Assembly (NCBI RefSeq): GCF_051603425.1 | Contig: NZ_CP194411.1 | Coordinates: forward strand, 1,364,001-1,428,000 | DNA length: 64,000 nucleotides | Origin: Selenomonas sputigena_A | Lineage (GTDB): Bacteria; Bacillota; Negativicutes; Selenomonadales; Selenomonadaceae | Direction of reading: 5' to 3' | Shown here: positions 1-7,492 of the stretch, in pieces | How the letters are laid out: every line of letters starts with the position of its first letter | Numbering within the stretch: the first letter of the stretch is position 1 | Notes under the pieces: model-generated | What the model was told of the DNA's origin: nothing | The model's input: only the letters and a program-made list of their open reading frames with translations | The model's database searches: none | Position numbers and translations under genes: made by a program

Positions 1-20
1 AATGGCTGGCCGGAGCTTGA
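1..20 (+). CDS. possible 3' end of hemB (delta-aminolevulinate dehydratase)
   Basis: Only the last five codons are in the window, read as W-L-A-G-A followed by TGA. HemB proteins often end in a similar Trp-Leu tail, and hemB commonly lies just before hemL. The stop is 18 bases before the hemL start, which would fit one transcript. The identity is inferred from context and a very short tail, so it is weak. Confidence 0.3.
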
Positions 21-38
21 CGGAAAAGGAGCGGAAGT

Positions 39-1361
39 ATGCTGAATCTGGAAAAATCCCTCGAAGCCTTCAAAGACGCGAAAACCCTGATGCCGGGAGG
101 CGTCAACAGCCCCGTGCGCTCGTTTCGGGGCGTCGACGGCAATCCGCCCTTCATCGCACGCGGTGCGGGCGATCGGATCTTTGATATCGACGGCAACGAG
201 TACATCGACTATGTGCTGTCCTGGGGGCCCCTCGTTGCGGGTCATGCGCATCCCGCCGTTGTGAAGGCGCTGGCAGAAGCCGCAGCCCGGGGCACGAGCT
301 ACGGTGCGCCGACGCTTCTGGAATCGGAGCTCGTGCGCCTCGTTCAGAAGGCGTATCCCTCGATGGAACTTGTGCGCATGGTCAACTCCGGCACAGAGGC
401 GACGATGAGTGCGCTTCGTCTTGCACGCGGCTTTACGGGGCGCGAGAAGATCGTCAAGTTCATCGGCTGCTACCATGGTCACAGCGACAGCCTGCTCGTT
501 GAGGCCGGCTCGGGGCTGGCTACCTTCGGCGTACCGTCAAGCCCCGGTGTGACGAAGGGCGTCGCGGCGGATACGATCGCGGTTCCGTTCAACGATGCCG
601 AGGCCATCACGCGCGTCATGGAAGAGCATGGCGAGGAAATCGCCTGCATCATCGTCGAGCCCGTGGCGGGCAATATGGGCTGCATCCAGCCGGCGAACGG
701 CTACCTCGATACGCTGCGCACGCTGACGGAACGGTACGGCGCGCTCCTCATCTTTGACGAGGTCATGTGCGGCTTCCGCGCCTCCCAGGGCGGTGCGCAG
801 GCCGCTTACGGCATCCGTCCCGACATCACCTGCCTCGGCAAGATCATCGGCGGCGGCCTGCCCTGCGCGGCTTACGGCGGCAGGCGCGACATCATGGAGC
901 GGGTTTCGCCCGCAGGGCCGGTCTATCAGGCGGGAACGCTCTCGGGCAATCCGCTCGCGATGACGGCGGGCATCGAGACGCTGAAGATCTTTTTGCAGGA
1001 GCCGGAGCCGGGCGAGGCGGATGCGAGCCGCGCTCTGACGCTCAAGACGAAGAAACTCGTGCTGGGCCTTGAAGCCGCAGCGCGCGAGTCCGGCGTCAAG
1101 ATTCAGGCGCATCAGGCAGGCTCTATGTTCAGCATCTTCTTCAATGAGAATGCGGTTCGGGACTACAAGACATCTGCCGCCTCCGACCAGGAAGCCTTCA
1201 AGGTCTGGTTCCGCACCATGCTCGAGGCGGGAATCTACCTTGCGCCCTCGCAGTTTGAAACGCTCTTCCTCTCGCTCGCCCATACGGATGAGGATATCGA
1301 GCGTACGATCGCGGCTGCGGAAAAGGGCTTTGCGGCGGTAAGAAAATTCCGGCAGAGCTGA
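39..1361 (+). CDS. hemL: glutamate-1-semialdehyde 2,1-aminomutase
   Basis: This PLP enzyme converts glutamate-1-semialdehyde into 5-aminolevulinate, the last step of the C5 route to tetrapyrroles, in the cytosol. The 440-residue product has the usual family length. It shows the N-terminal PGGVNSPVR motif, the NSGTEA cofactor-binding segment near residue 116, FDEVMCGFR, and the PLP lysine at about residue 268 in CLGKIIGGG. The ATG follows AAAGGAGCGG at good spacing. It probably ends a hem operon whose earlier genes lie off the left edge. Confidence 0.97.
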   Translation: MLNLEKSLEAFKDAKTLMPGGVNSPVRSFRGVDGNPPFIARGAGDRIFDIDGNEYIDYVLSWGPLVAGHAHPAVVKALAEAAARGTSYGAPTLLESELVRLVQKAYPSMELVRMVNSGTEATMSALRLARGFTGREKIVKFIGCYHGHSDSLLVEAGSGLATFGVPSSPGVTKGVAADTIAVPFNDAEAITRVMEEHGEEIACIIVEPVAGNMGCIQPANGYLDTLRTLTERYGALLIFDEVMCGFRASQGGAQAAYGIRPDITCLGKIIGGGLPCAAYGGRRDIMERVSPAGPVYQAGTLSGNPLAMTAGIETLKIFLQEPEPGEADASRALTLKTKKLVLGLEAAARESGVKIQAHQAGSMFSIFFNENAVRDYKTSAASDQEAFKVWFRTMLEAGIYLAPSQFETLFLSLAHTDEDIERTIAAAEKGFAAVRKFRQS

Positions 1362-1402
1362 GGAACGGCTATGCCGCTGCGGCCGCTCGGAGTGCGTTCC
1401 GC

Positions 1403-1435
1403 CTAAGGGGAAGCAGCGAGCCTGCGCTCCCTTAG
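1403..1435 (+). terminator. hairpin after hemL
   Basis: Inverted arms CTAAGGG and CCCTTAG enclose a GC-rich inner stem 41 bases after the hemL stop and are followed by an A/T stretch. It is a plausible intrinsic terminator for hemL. The T run is short, so termination may be partial. Confidence 0.5.
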
Positions 1436-1461
1436 CTGAAAAATTTTGGACAGGCGTCAAG

Positions 1462-1537
1462 AAGCCCGCCCTTTCCCCGGAGCAGCCAAAAGCGAGGAAC
1501 TGCATCGCTTGGGCAGCATTTGGGGAAGGGCGGGCTT
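1462..1537. terminator. long hairpin between the converging hemL and thiD
   Basis: A 16-bp stem (AAGCCCGCCCTTTCCC with its complement) closes a loop of about 43 bases that can itself fold. The position between convergent genes suggests a bidirectional terminator. A second GC hairpin with a T7 tail follows on the plus strand at about 1579-1611. No gene is seen between 1362 and 1620. Confidence 0.6.
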
Positions 1538-1620
1538 TGATTTATAAAGTCCGGATCGGCATGGGAGCCGGCGACAGGGGGAGCGCGCTTCGTGCAGCGC
1601 TTCCTTTTTTTGTGCAGGCG

Positions 1621-2415
1621 TTACATATATTCCCACATATGGAGAAGCGGTCCCGGCCCTTTGCCGAGATTGAGGCCGGAGCGTATGGCGCCCGTGACAT
1701 AGGCCTTGGCGTCCTCGACGGCGATCGTCAAAGGATGCCCGGCGGCCAGCCCGCAGGCAATCGCCGTGGACAGGGAGCAGCCGGTGCCGTGGGTATTGGG
1801 GTTGTCGATGCGCGATTGTTTGTACCAGCGGGCCTGTCCTTCCACATAGAGCAGGTCGTTGGCGCTTTCCTCGAGATGTCCGCCCTTGATCAGGACGGCC
1901 GTGGAGGGGAAGCGGCGGGCAATTTCCTCGGCTGCCTTGAGCATCGAGGGTTCATCTGTGATGGAAAAGCCTGTGACGGCTGAGGCCTCGTCGAGGTTCG
2001 GCGTCACGATATCGGCAAGCGGCAGCAAATGTTCCGTGACGGCGGCCAGGGTGTCCTTCTTCATCAGATCATAGCCGCTGGTCGATGCCATGACGGGATC
2101 GAGCACGATGTTTTTGGCCTTATGGTTCCGCAGGACCGAGGCAATGGCCGCGACGACAGGTGCGGTGCAGAGCAGGCCGATCTTTACGGCATCGGGCTGG
2201 ATGTCCTCGAAAATCGCTTCCAGCTGGGAAGCGACAAATGGGGCAGGCAGCTCCATGAGCTCCCGGATGCCTGTCGTATTCTGCACCGTAAGCGCCGTAA
2301 CTGCGCCCATGGCATACATCTTATGCGCCGTGATGACCTTGATGTCTGCCTGGAGTCCGGCGCCGCCGCTTGGGTCGAAACCGGCAATGGCGAGGATTTT
2401 TCGGATATCTTTCAT
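1621..2415 (-). CDS. thiD: hydroxymethylpyrimidine/phosphomethylpyrimidine kinase
   Basis: ThiD phosphorylates HMP and then HMP phosphate, giving the pyrimidine half of thiamine. The 264-residue product has the ribokinase-fold signatures AGFDPSGGAGLQADIK near the N-terminus, the VLDPVM motif, TPNLDEA, and the anion-hole segment NTHGTGCSLS near the C-terminus. An upstream in-frame extension is possible, but the ATG at 2415 sits right after AAGGGGGAACTCC, so I chose it. It has its own -10 box and stands alone, with no other thi gene and no recognisable TPP riboswitch upstream. PdxK-type activity on pyridoxal cannot be excluded. Confidence 0.93.
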   Translation of the reverse strand: MKDIRKILAIAGFDPSGGAGLQADIKVITAHKMYAMGAVTALTVQNTTGIRELMELPAPFVASQLEAIFEDIQPDAVKIGLLCTAPVVAAIASVLRNHKAKNIVLDPVMASTSGYDLMKKDTLAAVTEHLLPLADIVTPNLDEASAVTGFSITDEPSMLKAAEEIARRFPSTAVLIKGGHLEESANDLLYVEGQARWYKQSRIDNPNTHGTGCSLSTAIACGLAAGHPLTIAVEDAKAYVTGAIRSGLNLGKGPGPLLHMWEYM

Positions 2416-2458
2416 CTGGAGTTCCCCCTTGCTGCTTTCGCTCATGTTCCTTGCTACT

Positions 2459-2464
2459 ATTATA
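2459..2464 (-). promoter_or_regulatory. -10 box of thiD
   Basis: A perfect TATAAT on the minus strand lies about 44 bases upstream of the thiD start, preceded by a weak TTCACG at 16 bases. It separates thiD from the gene upstream, whose stop is at 2508. Confidence 0.6.
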
Positions 2465-2507
2465 GCATACGCCCTAGGCCGTGAAAAATTTTTTCTGTGC
2501 CCGTTCC

Positions 2508-3242
2508 CTACTCTTCGCGCCAGATGTCGTAGAGCGCAATCATGTTGGCGATGCGCTGCTTTTCCGTCGCCGACAGGGTATGGCTCACGGACTTTCCTTC
2601 CTTTTCCGACCAATAGGTGAAGGTGGCGGAGCGGGAGGTGGCGGCTTTGCGAAAGGCTTCCACGCCGTCCGCATCGAGGGCGAGCTGATAGCGTTCCCTG
2701 AGGGATTCGGCGTCTTTGGCGAGGCGGTCGTGGCGTCTCTTCTCCTCAAGCTCCCAGGTGTAGCGGTAGCCGTCGGCCGCGATGGTGAGGTGATCGCCAA
2801 AAATCCAGCCGCGGCTGTGGTTTTCGTGGATGGAATAGCGATAGAGGATGTTGCAGCGAAGGGCGGCGCTTGCGCCGTGACCGAGAAGCGGCTCCAGGTG
2901 CAGGCCGGGAGAGGGTTCTTTCTCGCTCGGGTAGCTGTACCAGGTATAGCCGCCGACATCGTCCCTATCCATGCCTTCCTTGAGCTTTTCTATGTGTGCC
3001 GCACGTTCCTGACGCGCTTTTTCTTCGGCGAGGTATTTTTGTTCGCGCGCCGCTCGTTCCGCTTCGCGCGCAGCCTCTTCCTCGGGCGAGGGGATCTCCT
3101 TTCCCTGCAGGAGGGCGGCGGCGTGCTCCGTTTCCTTCGGATGGGTGTACTCGTAATAGACGAGGCCGCCTGTCATAAGGGCGACGAGCAGGAAAAAGAG
3201 CGCAATATAGCGGAAGATTTTCAAGAAAAGCGCCCCTTTCAT
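2508..3242 (-). CDS. membrane-anchored protein of unknown function
   Basis: I do not recognise this 244-residue protein. It starts with a short basic stretch and one transmembrane helix (about residues 8-30), which is not followed by a cleavage motif, so it is probably an N-terminal anchor. Next comes a highly charged Glu/Ala/Arg coiled-coil segment (about 50-90) and then a mixed domain rich in Trp and Tyr. It lies 24 bases behind the exported protein ending at 3267 and is likely co-transcribed with it. The body most likely faces the periplasm. Confidence 0.75.
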   Translation of the reverse strand: MKGALFLKIFRYIALFFLLVALMTGGLVYYEYTHPKETEHAAALLQGKEIPSPEEEAAREAERAAREQKYLAEEKARQERAAHIEKLKEGMDRDDVGGYTWYSYPSEKEPSPGLHLEPLLGHGASAALRCNILYRYSIHENHSRGWIFGDHLTIAADGYRYTWELEEKRRHDRLAKDAESLRERYQLALDADGVEAFRKAATSRSATFTYWSEKEGKSVSHTLSATEKQRIANMIALYDIWREE

Positions 3243-3266
3243 GCGGCAAATAAGGTTTCCTGAGCT

Positions 3267-3947
3267 TTAAGGAAGCATGCCTTTCGGGTTGTCGATGAAA
3301 TAGTGTTCGGAGAGGTCGATGAGGTAGACGGTGATAAGACGCTCGAAGGCGAGGGGTTCGAGGCCCTCCGCCTGGGCGGAGAAGACATAGTCGCCGACAT
3401 GCCAGCGTGCAGCCTGGCCGCTGACGAGGCGAGTGAACTCGACCTGCGTGTGGCGAATGAGCTTCTTTTTCCACTTCGCACCGTAGATGCCGCTGATATC
3501 CGTGCCCTGCATTTTTTCGGCACGCGCCGAGCGCAGGCGGACCATGACGTCGAATTCTTTGGTGTCGCCGTTGTAATGCTCGTAGATCAGATCGGCGAGG
3601 TCGCCCGAGATGACGTTGACCTCCTTGAGCTGGTAGCCGGCAGCGCCGGGCAGGCAGAGAGGGCCGAAGCCAAGGGCGGAAGCCGCGTCCCAGTAATCGT
3701 CATAGGAAATGATGGGGTTCGGCAGATTCGTTTTCGGCTCTGCCACGCGTATGGTGATCGTGCCCTCCGCAGGCTTGTCTGCAGCCGTTTTTTCGGCGGC
3801 CGCTCCGCCGGCTGTTCCCTTGCCTGCCTGGGCTGTCTTGGCCTTGTTTGCGCCGTTGGCAGAGGCCGTGGCTGCGCCGAGCGGTACGGCTGTCAGAAAA
3901 AGTGCGGCGAGTGCGGCGCCTGCCGCACGGGAAATCCTTTTGTCCAT
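3267..3947 (-). CDS. exported protein of unknown function
   Basis: The 226-residue product begins MDKRISRAAG and has a clear signal peptide with an Ala-rich core and a likely cut after ATASA near residue 30. A low-complexity Lys/Ala/Gly linker follows (about 32-60), then a globular domain of some 150 residues with no family I can name. The ATG at 3947 follows GGAGGTAACAAGC, a strong ribosome binding site; longer in-frame starts upstream lack one. The protein is probably periplasmic and heads a two-gene unit with the membrane-anchored protein downstream. Confidence 0.75.
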   Translation of the reverse strand: MDKRISRAAGAALAALFLTAVPLGAATASANGANKAKTAQAGKGTAGGAAAEKTAADKPAEGTITIRVAEPKTNLPNPIISYDDYWDAASALGFGPLCLPGAAGYQLKEVNVISGDLADLIYEHYNGDTKEFDVMVRLRSARAEKMQGTDISGIYGAKWKKKLIRHTQVEFTRLVSGQAARWHVGDYVFSAQAEGLEPLAFERLITVYLIDLSEHYFIDNPKGMLP

Positions 3948-3975
3948 GCTTGTTACCTCCTTGTGCATCCATTCC

Positions 3976-3981
3976 ATTATA
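3976..3981 (-). promoter_or_regulatory. -10 box of the exported-protein operon
   Basis: TATAAT on the minus strand, about 29 bases before the start codon at 3947. The -35 region is poor. Confidence 0.5.
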
Positions 3982-4224
3982 CACTGCTCTTGTCTTTTTG
4001 TCCCCTTTTTCTGTTGAACCCTTGACACCATACCTATGCTGGAATATGATACTAAAGTAGGAAGGAATCTTGTGAAGGCCTGTAAATAAAAGGAAAGCTT
4101 TTGCAGGAAATGTGTCGGGCATACGTCTGCCCGCTTTATATGAAGAAAGACAGCCAAGCATTCTGCGCCAGGGGAGGCCGGTTTCTTGGTTTTTGCGGCA
4201 GGATTTCAAAGGGGGTGCAGTGTC

Positions 4225-5991
4225 GTGAAGCAGTTCTCGTCGCTGCTCTACAAAGAGGAAGATCTCATGCTTTGCCTGAAGAAGGCGGAGGGTCTTGCTT
4301 CTTCCATGGGGCAGCTGTCGGATATTCTGGTGTTTCTTTTTGCCTCGGAGCTTGCCCAAGAAACCATGACGAGCTTTGAAAGCGAGACGAGGCGCATCTT
4401 CCCGCAGGCGAAGGTCGTGGGGATTGCCGCCGAATGCGGTTTTGCCAATGGCCGCATATGGAGCATGGATATCAGCGCCGTCGGAGTTGCAAGCGCCGCC
4501 GTCACCTTCGTGTTTCTGGAATCGTCGCAGGTCGTGCCGTTGGCCTTTGATTGTCAGGAGGATGTCTTGGCGGATGGCCGTGCGTTGGTCGAAACCATTT
4601 CCCGCACGCCGGATATGAAGCTCGTGGGGCTGCTGTTTGCGCATCAGCTGTCGGAGCCGAACGAATTCCTGCGGCTCTTCTCGGAAGCGCCGAACGATGT
4701 CGTCTTTTTTGGCGGCCTTCTTTCCGAGTACAACGAGGAAGGGCGCGTGATGATCGATCTGGCGGGACGGCGCATGAAGGACGGCTTGCTCGCTTTGCTG
4801 TTCACGGGGAAAGAGCTTCATGCCAAGGTGCTGCCGTCTTTGGGCTGGAGGGCGTTCGGCCCCACCGTGACGGTGACGCGCATGGCGGATCCGCGCCGTC
4901 TCGTCGAGCTTGACGGGAAACCGGCAGGGGAGTTTTTTTCGCATTATCTCGGCATATGCCAAGATTTGGAATTATCCAAGGGCATCGAGAATTTTCCCAT
5001 ATATATCAAGCGCAACGACGTGCAGCTTGCCCGGCGACTGATTCATATCCATGATGACGGAAGCGTGGATGTCAGCGCCGATCTGAGTGAGGGGGAGCGC
5101 CTGCGCATAGCCAGCGGAGATCCCGTCGCCATCATTCGCGAGGCGCACAGGATTCACGAGGAGGTCTGTGCGTTTTCGCCCGAGGGCGTATTCATCGTGA
5201 ACTGTCTGGGGCACCATCTCATCCTGCAGGAGAATGCGGAGCAGGAATATGCAGCGATTTCGAAGGCTGTGCCGACGTGCGGCTTCTATTCCTTTGCGGA
5301 GTTTCTGCGCAAGGACGGGGCAGTCATGAAGACCAACCTGACGATGCTGACGGTCGCACTGCGGGAAGGCCCGCTGAAAGAACCGCCGATCCTGGGCCCC
5401 GTCCTGCCGAAATTTGTCGACCAGACCTCGATCATTGCCCACTTGATGCATTTCGTCGATGCCGTGACGCAGGAATGGGAAGAGGCGCGCAGCAAGCTCC
5501 TCGTTCTCGCCGAGCGCGATTCGCTGACCGGCCTGTTGAACCGCCGTGCCATGGAGCAGTCGATGCGGGATATCCTAGAGAACACGCTGACGTGCGGAAC
5601 CTCCTTGGCCGTTCTGATGCTCGATATGGACAATTTCAAGGGAATCAACGATACCTTCGGCCATGCGATGGGCGACCGGGCGCTCGTTGCGCTCGCCGAT
5701 GTCCTGCGCGCCTCAACCAGAAGCGCAGACATCACGAGCCGCTGGGGAGGCGATGAGTTCTTCGTCATTCTGGTGCGCGCCGACCGTGATGTGGTGGAGC
5801 GCGTGGCAGAACGCATACGCGCGGGTGCGGCTGCGCTCAAGATCCTGCCCGACGGCAGGCGCATCAACCTCAGCATCGGCGCGACGCTCTCGCGCCCGGA
5901 TGATACGCTGGACCTCATCTTCAAGCGTGCAGACGAGGCGCTCTATGCCTCGAAGAGCGTCCCGGGCAAGAACAGCGTGACGTACCGCTAG
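4225..5991 (+). CDS. FIST-domain diguanylate cyclase
   Basis: This soluble signalling enzyme should make cyclic-di-GMP in response to a small ligand. Residues ~1-200 match the FIST N domain and ~210-390 the FIST C domain, a sensor pair thought to bind small molecules such as amino acids. A short linker then leads into a GGDEF domain (about 420-588). The catalytic motif is an intact GGDEF at residues 508-512, and an RxxD inhibitory site (R499-D502) sits exactly five residues before it, so product feedback is likely. The GTG at 4225 is preferred because AAAGGGGGTGC precedes it. There is no membrane segment. It stands alone. Confidence 0.9.
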   Translation: MKQFSSLLYKEEDLMLCLKKAEGLASSMGQLSDILVFLFASELAQETMTSFESETRRIFPQAKVVGIAAECGFANGRIWSMDISAVGVASAAVTFVFLESSQVVPLAFDCQEDVLADGRALVETISRTPDMKLVGLLFAHQLSEPNEFLRLFSEAPNDVVFFGGLLSEYNEEGRVMIDLAGRRMKDGLLALLFTGKELHAKVLPSLGWRAFGPTVTVTRMADPRRLVELDGKPAGEFFSHYLGICQDLELSKGIENFPIYIKRNDVQLARRLIHIHDDGSVDVSADLSEGERLRIASGDPVAIIREAHRIHEEVCAFSPEGVFIVNCLGHHLILQENAEQEYAAISKAVPTCGFYSFAEFLRKDGAVMKTNLTMLTVALREGPLKEPPILGPVLPKFVDQTSIIAHLMHFVDAVTQEWEEARSKLLVLAERDSLTGLLNRRAMEQSMRDILENTLTCGTSLAVLMLDMDNFKGINDTFGHAMGDRALVALADVLRASTRSADITSRWGGDEFFVILVRADRDVVERVAERIRAGAAALKILPDGRRINLSIGATLSRPDDTLDLIFKRADEALYASKSVPGKNSVTYR

Positions 5992-6170
5992 GGCGGCGGA
6001 AAAGAGGCGGTCAGGAACCGCGGAGATGCTGTATTTGCGTGCCGTTGGGGGGCTTTCGGAAACAAGCGATAAAATTCTGAAAAACGTCGTCAAAAAAGGA
6101 AAAATATGATAGAATAGGATGGAATGGAAGAAGCCGTCAATATCTTGAGAGGAAGAGGGAGGAATCGTTC

Positions 6171-6602
6171 ATGACAGTTCGTGAAGGTGACGCCGCCATT
6201 GTTGAGGAGTATGTCGGTCTCTACATCAAGACCTTGAATGATGCGAACATCGCGCTTGCGGAAAGCATCTGGCAGCCGGGGCCGAAGACCTCGATGGTGC
6301 ATCCGCGCGGTGAGGATGTCGGCTGGGAGAACATCCGGCAGCATTTCTACATCGATCGGCTCCAGAAGCTCTATACGGAGCGTCATTTTGAGATTCGTGA
6401 TCTTGAGATCGAGGTCTACCGCGATACGGCGATCGCTATGTACACCTGGGATTTCCACGGCAAGCTGCGTTCGGACGGCATGGAAATCGAGCACAAGGGG
6501 CGCACGAGCCAGGCGTATCGGCGCATGTCGCAGGAGGGATGGAAGATTCTTCATGCGCATGTTTCGGGAATGCCGATCAAGAGCGAGCGTGAGCCCATCT
6601 GA
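6171..6602 (+). CDS. NTF2-like (SnoaL-type) protein
   Basis: The 143-residue product has the length and pattern of a cone-shaped NTF2-like fold: an N-terminal helix (EEYVGLYIKTLND), a central W-E-N-I-R segment, and C-terminal strands (AIAMYTWDF, GWKILHAHVSG). Proteins of this kind bind small ligands or catalyse isomerisation or hydrolysis, and many are uncharacterised. The ATG follows AGAGGGAGGAATCGTTC. It is a single-gene unit with a strong terminator. No substrate can be inferred. Confidence 0.8.
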   Translation: MTVREGDAAIVEEYVGLYIKTLNDANIALAESIWQPGPKTSMVHPRGEDVGWENIRQHFYIDRLQKLYTERHFEIRDLEIEVYRDTAIAMYTWDFHGKLRSDGMEIEHKGRTSQAYRRMSQEGWKILHAHVSGMPIKSEREPI

Positions 6603-6637
6603 GACAATGACCGCAGGAATGGAATAATGCTGTGTTT

Positions 6638-6666
6638 GCCCCCGGCGCTTTTGCCGGGGGCTTTTT
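6638..6666 (+). terminator. terminator of the NTF2-like gene
   Basis: GCCCCCGGC and GCCGGGGGC arms enclose a short loop and are followed by TTTTT. A strong intrinsic terminator. Confidence 0.9.
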
Positions 6667-6704
6667 CTGTACTGCTGCCGGAAGGCGCGCCTTTTTGGGC
6701 GCAC

Positions 6705-6912
6705 AAAAAAAGAGGCTGCCCCAAGGCGGCCCCCTTTTGTTTCATGCTATGGTTTTCCGATTCCACCCTGGAAAACAAGCCCGTCACGCGCATCGCCTGA
6801 CCGACGCTTTGTCTAAGGAACACAGGGAAAGAATCAGTGGCTGGCCTACTTCCCCTGTGTTTGGTGAAACACGGCAGAATAGGCGTGTAGATCTTGATTG
6901 TCTACTTGCCGC
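6705..6912 (-). ncRNA. stand-alone structured RNA, family not recognised
   Basis: No protein gene fits this stretch, yet the minus strand holds a full transcription unit of about 208 nt. An extended -10 (TGCTATAAT, 6919-6927) lies upstream. A GC hairpin (GGCCGCC with GGCAGCC) followed by T7 ends it at about 6705. Between them are several hairpins: CGGCA/TGCCG enclosing GTAGA/TCTAC; a long imperfect stem from GCCTA to TAGGC capped by GTGTTT-CACC-AAACAC; GTTTTCC/GGAAAAC; and others. The segment AACACAGGGGAA can instead pair with TTTCCCTGTGTT further on, giving an alternative fold. No gene follows, so a cis riboswitch is unlikely. The size resembles 6S RNA, but the ends do not form the expected closing rod, so I leave the family open. 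Confidence 0.6.
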
Positions 6913-6918
6913 AAAGCC

Positions 6919-6927
6919 ATTATAGCA
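6919..6927 (-). promoter_or_regulatory. extended -10 promoter of the structured RNA
   Basis: TGC-TATAAT on the minus strand, with the predicted start at about 6912. The -35 region (GTGCAA) is weak, as is common with extended -10 elements. Confidence 0.6.
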
Positions 6928-6986
6928 CAGAATTCCCTGTATTGCACGAAAAATTTCAAATTGCGCGAGAAAAATCTGCTGCGACC

Positions 6987-7214
6987 TCAGGACTCCTGCT
7001 TTTCTGCATTCATCCCCTGAATCTCGTACCGATAAAGCAGGCCGAGAAGCAGGACGATGCCAAAGGTCGTGACTGCGGAGAGGATTACGGATTCGGTAAG
7101 CTGATACGTCACGCCCAGAGGGATGGCAATGATCAGCGATACAGCCGTAAGCTCCATGTCATCGAGAAAAAGCATTGCGAGCAGGACAACGATGGCGCCC
7201 ACCAAAATCCCCAT
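6987..7214 (-). CDS. small membrane protein
   Basis: The 75-residue product has two hydrophobic helices (about residues 3-17 and 22-62, the second perhaps broken) and a short charged C-terminus ending in EKQES. The ATG follows AAGGGGTGATGAACT. I do not recognise a family. The next gene on the same strand starts upstream at 9307 and ends at 7493, so this gene has its own transcript. The gap 7215-7492 shows only a weak promoter-like TTAACT/GATAAA pair. Confidence 0.65.
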   Translation of the reverse strand: MGILVGAIVVLLAMLFLDDMELTAVSLIIAIPLGVTYQLTESVILSAVTTFGIVLLLGLLYRYEIQGMNAEKQES

Positions 7215-7492
7215 AGTTCATCACCCCTTTTTGTGTTGTAGGAATTTCGTTTTGGCGATGTAATTCCTTCTTGCCCTTTTATCGAAAAAATGGTGAGAAA
7301 AGTTAAGTCTTTTCGCCTATTAAGTTGAAGTTCTTAAACTTTTGTCCGTTTTACTCATAATGGGCAGGGTGTTAGTCCTAGGCTTTCGTGAAATTTCCTG
7401 TGTTTGCCGTCGCGACGCATCGTTTCCGTTCCCTATATTACCCAAAAGCAAGTTTCAAGGGGATCGGTCGGAATGGAATCGATGCGGTTGGT

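Noticed and set aside
2416..2507. Possible TPP riboswitch upstream of thiD
   Set aside because: The gap is only about 90 bases and the conserved CTGAGA and ACCTGAT-type blocks are absent. A simple promoter is enough.
6705..6912. Cobalamin riboswitch or 6S RNA identity for the orphan RNA
   Set aside because: A GCCACTG block recalls cobalamin aptamers, but the other conserved blocks and a downstream gene are missing. A 6S-like closing rod is not formed by the ends.
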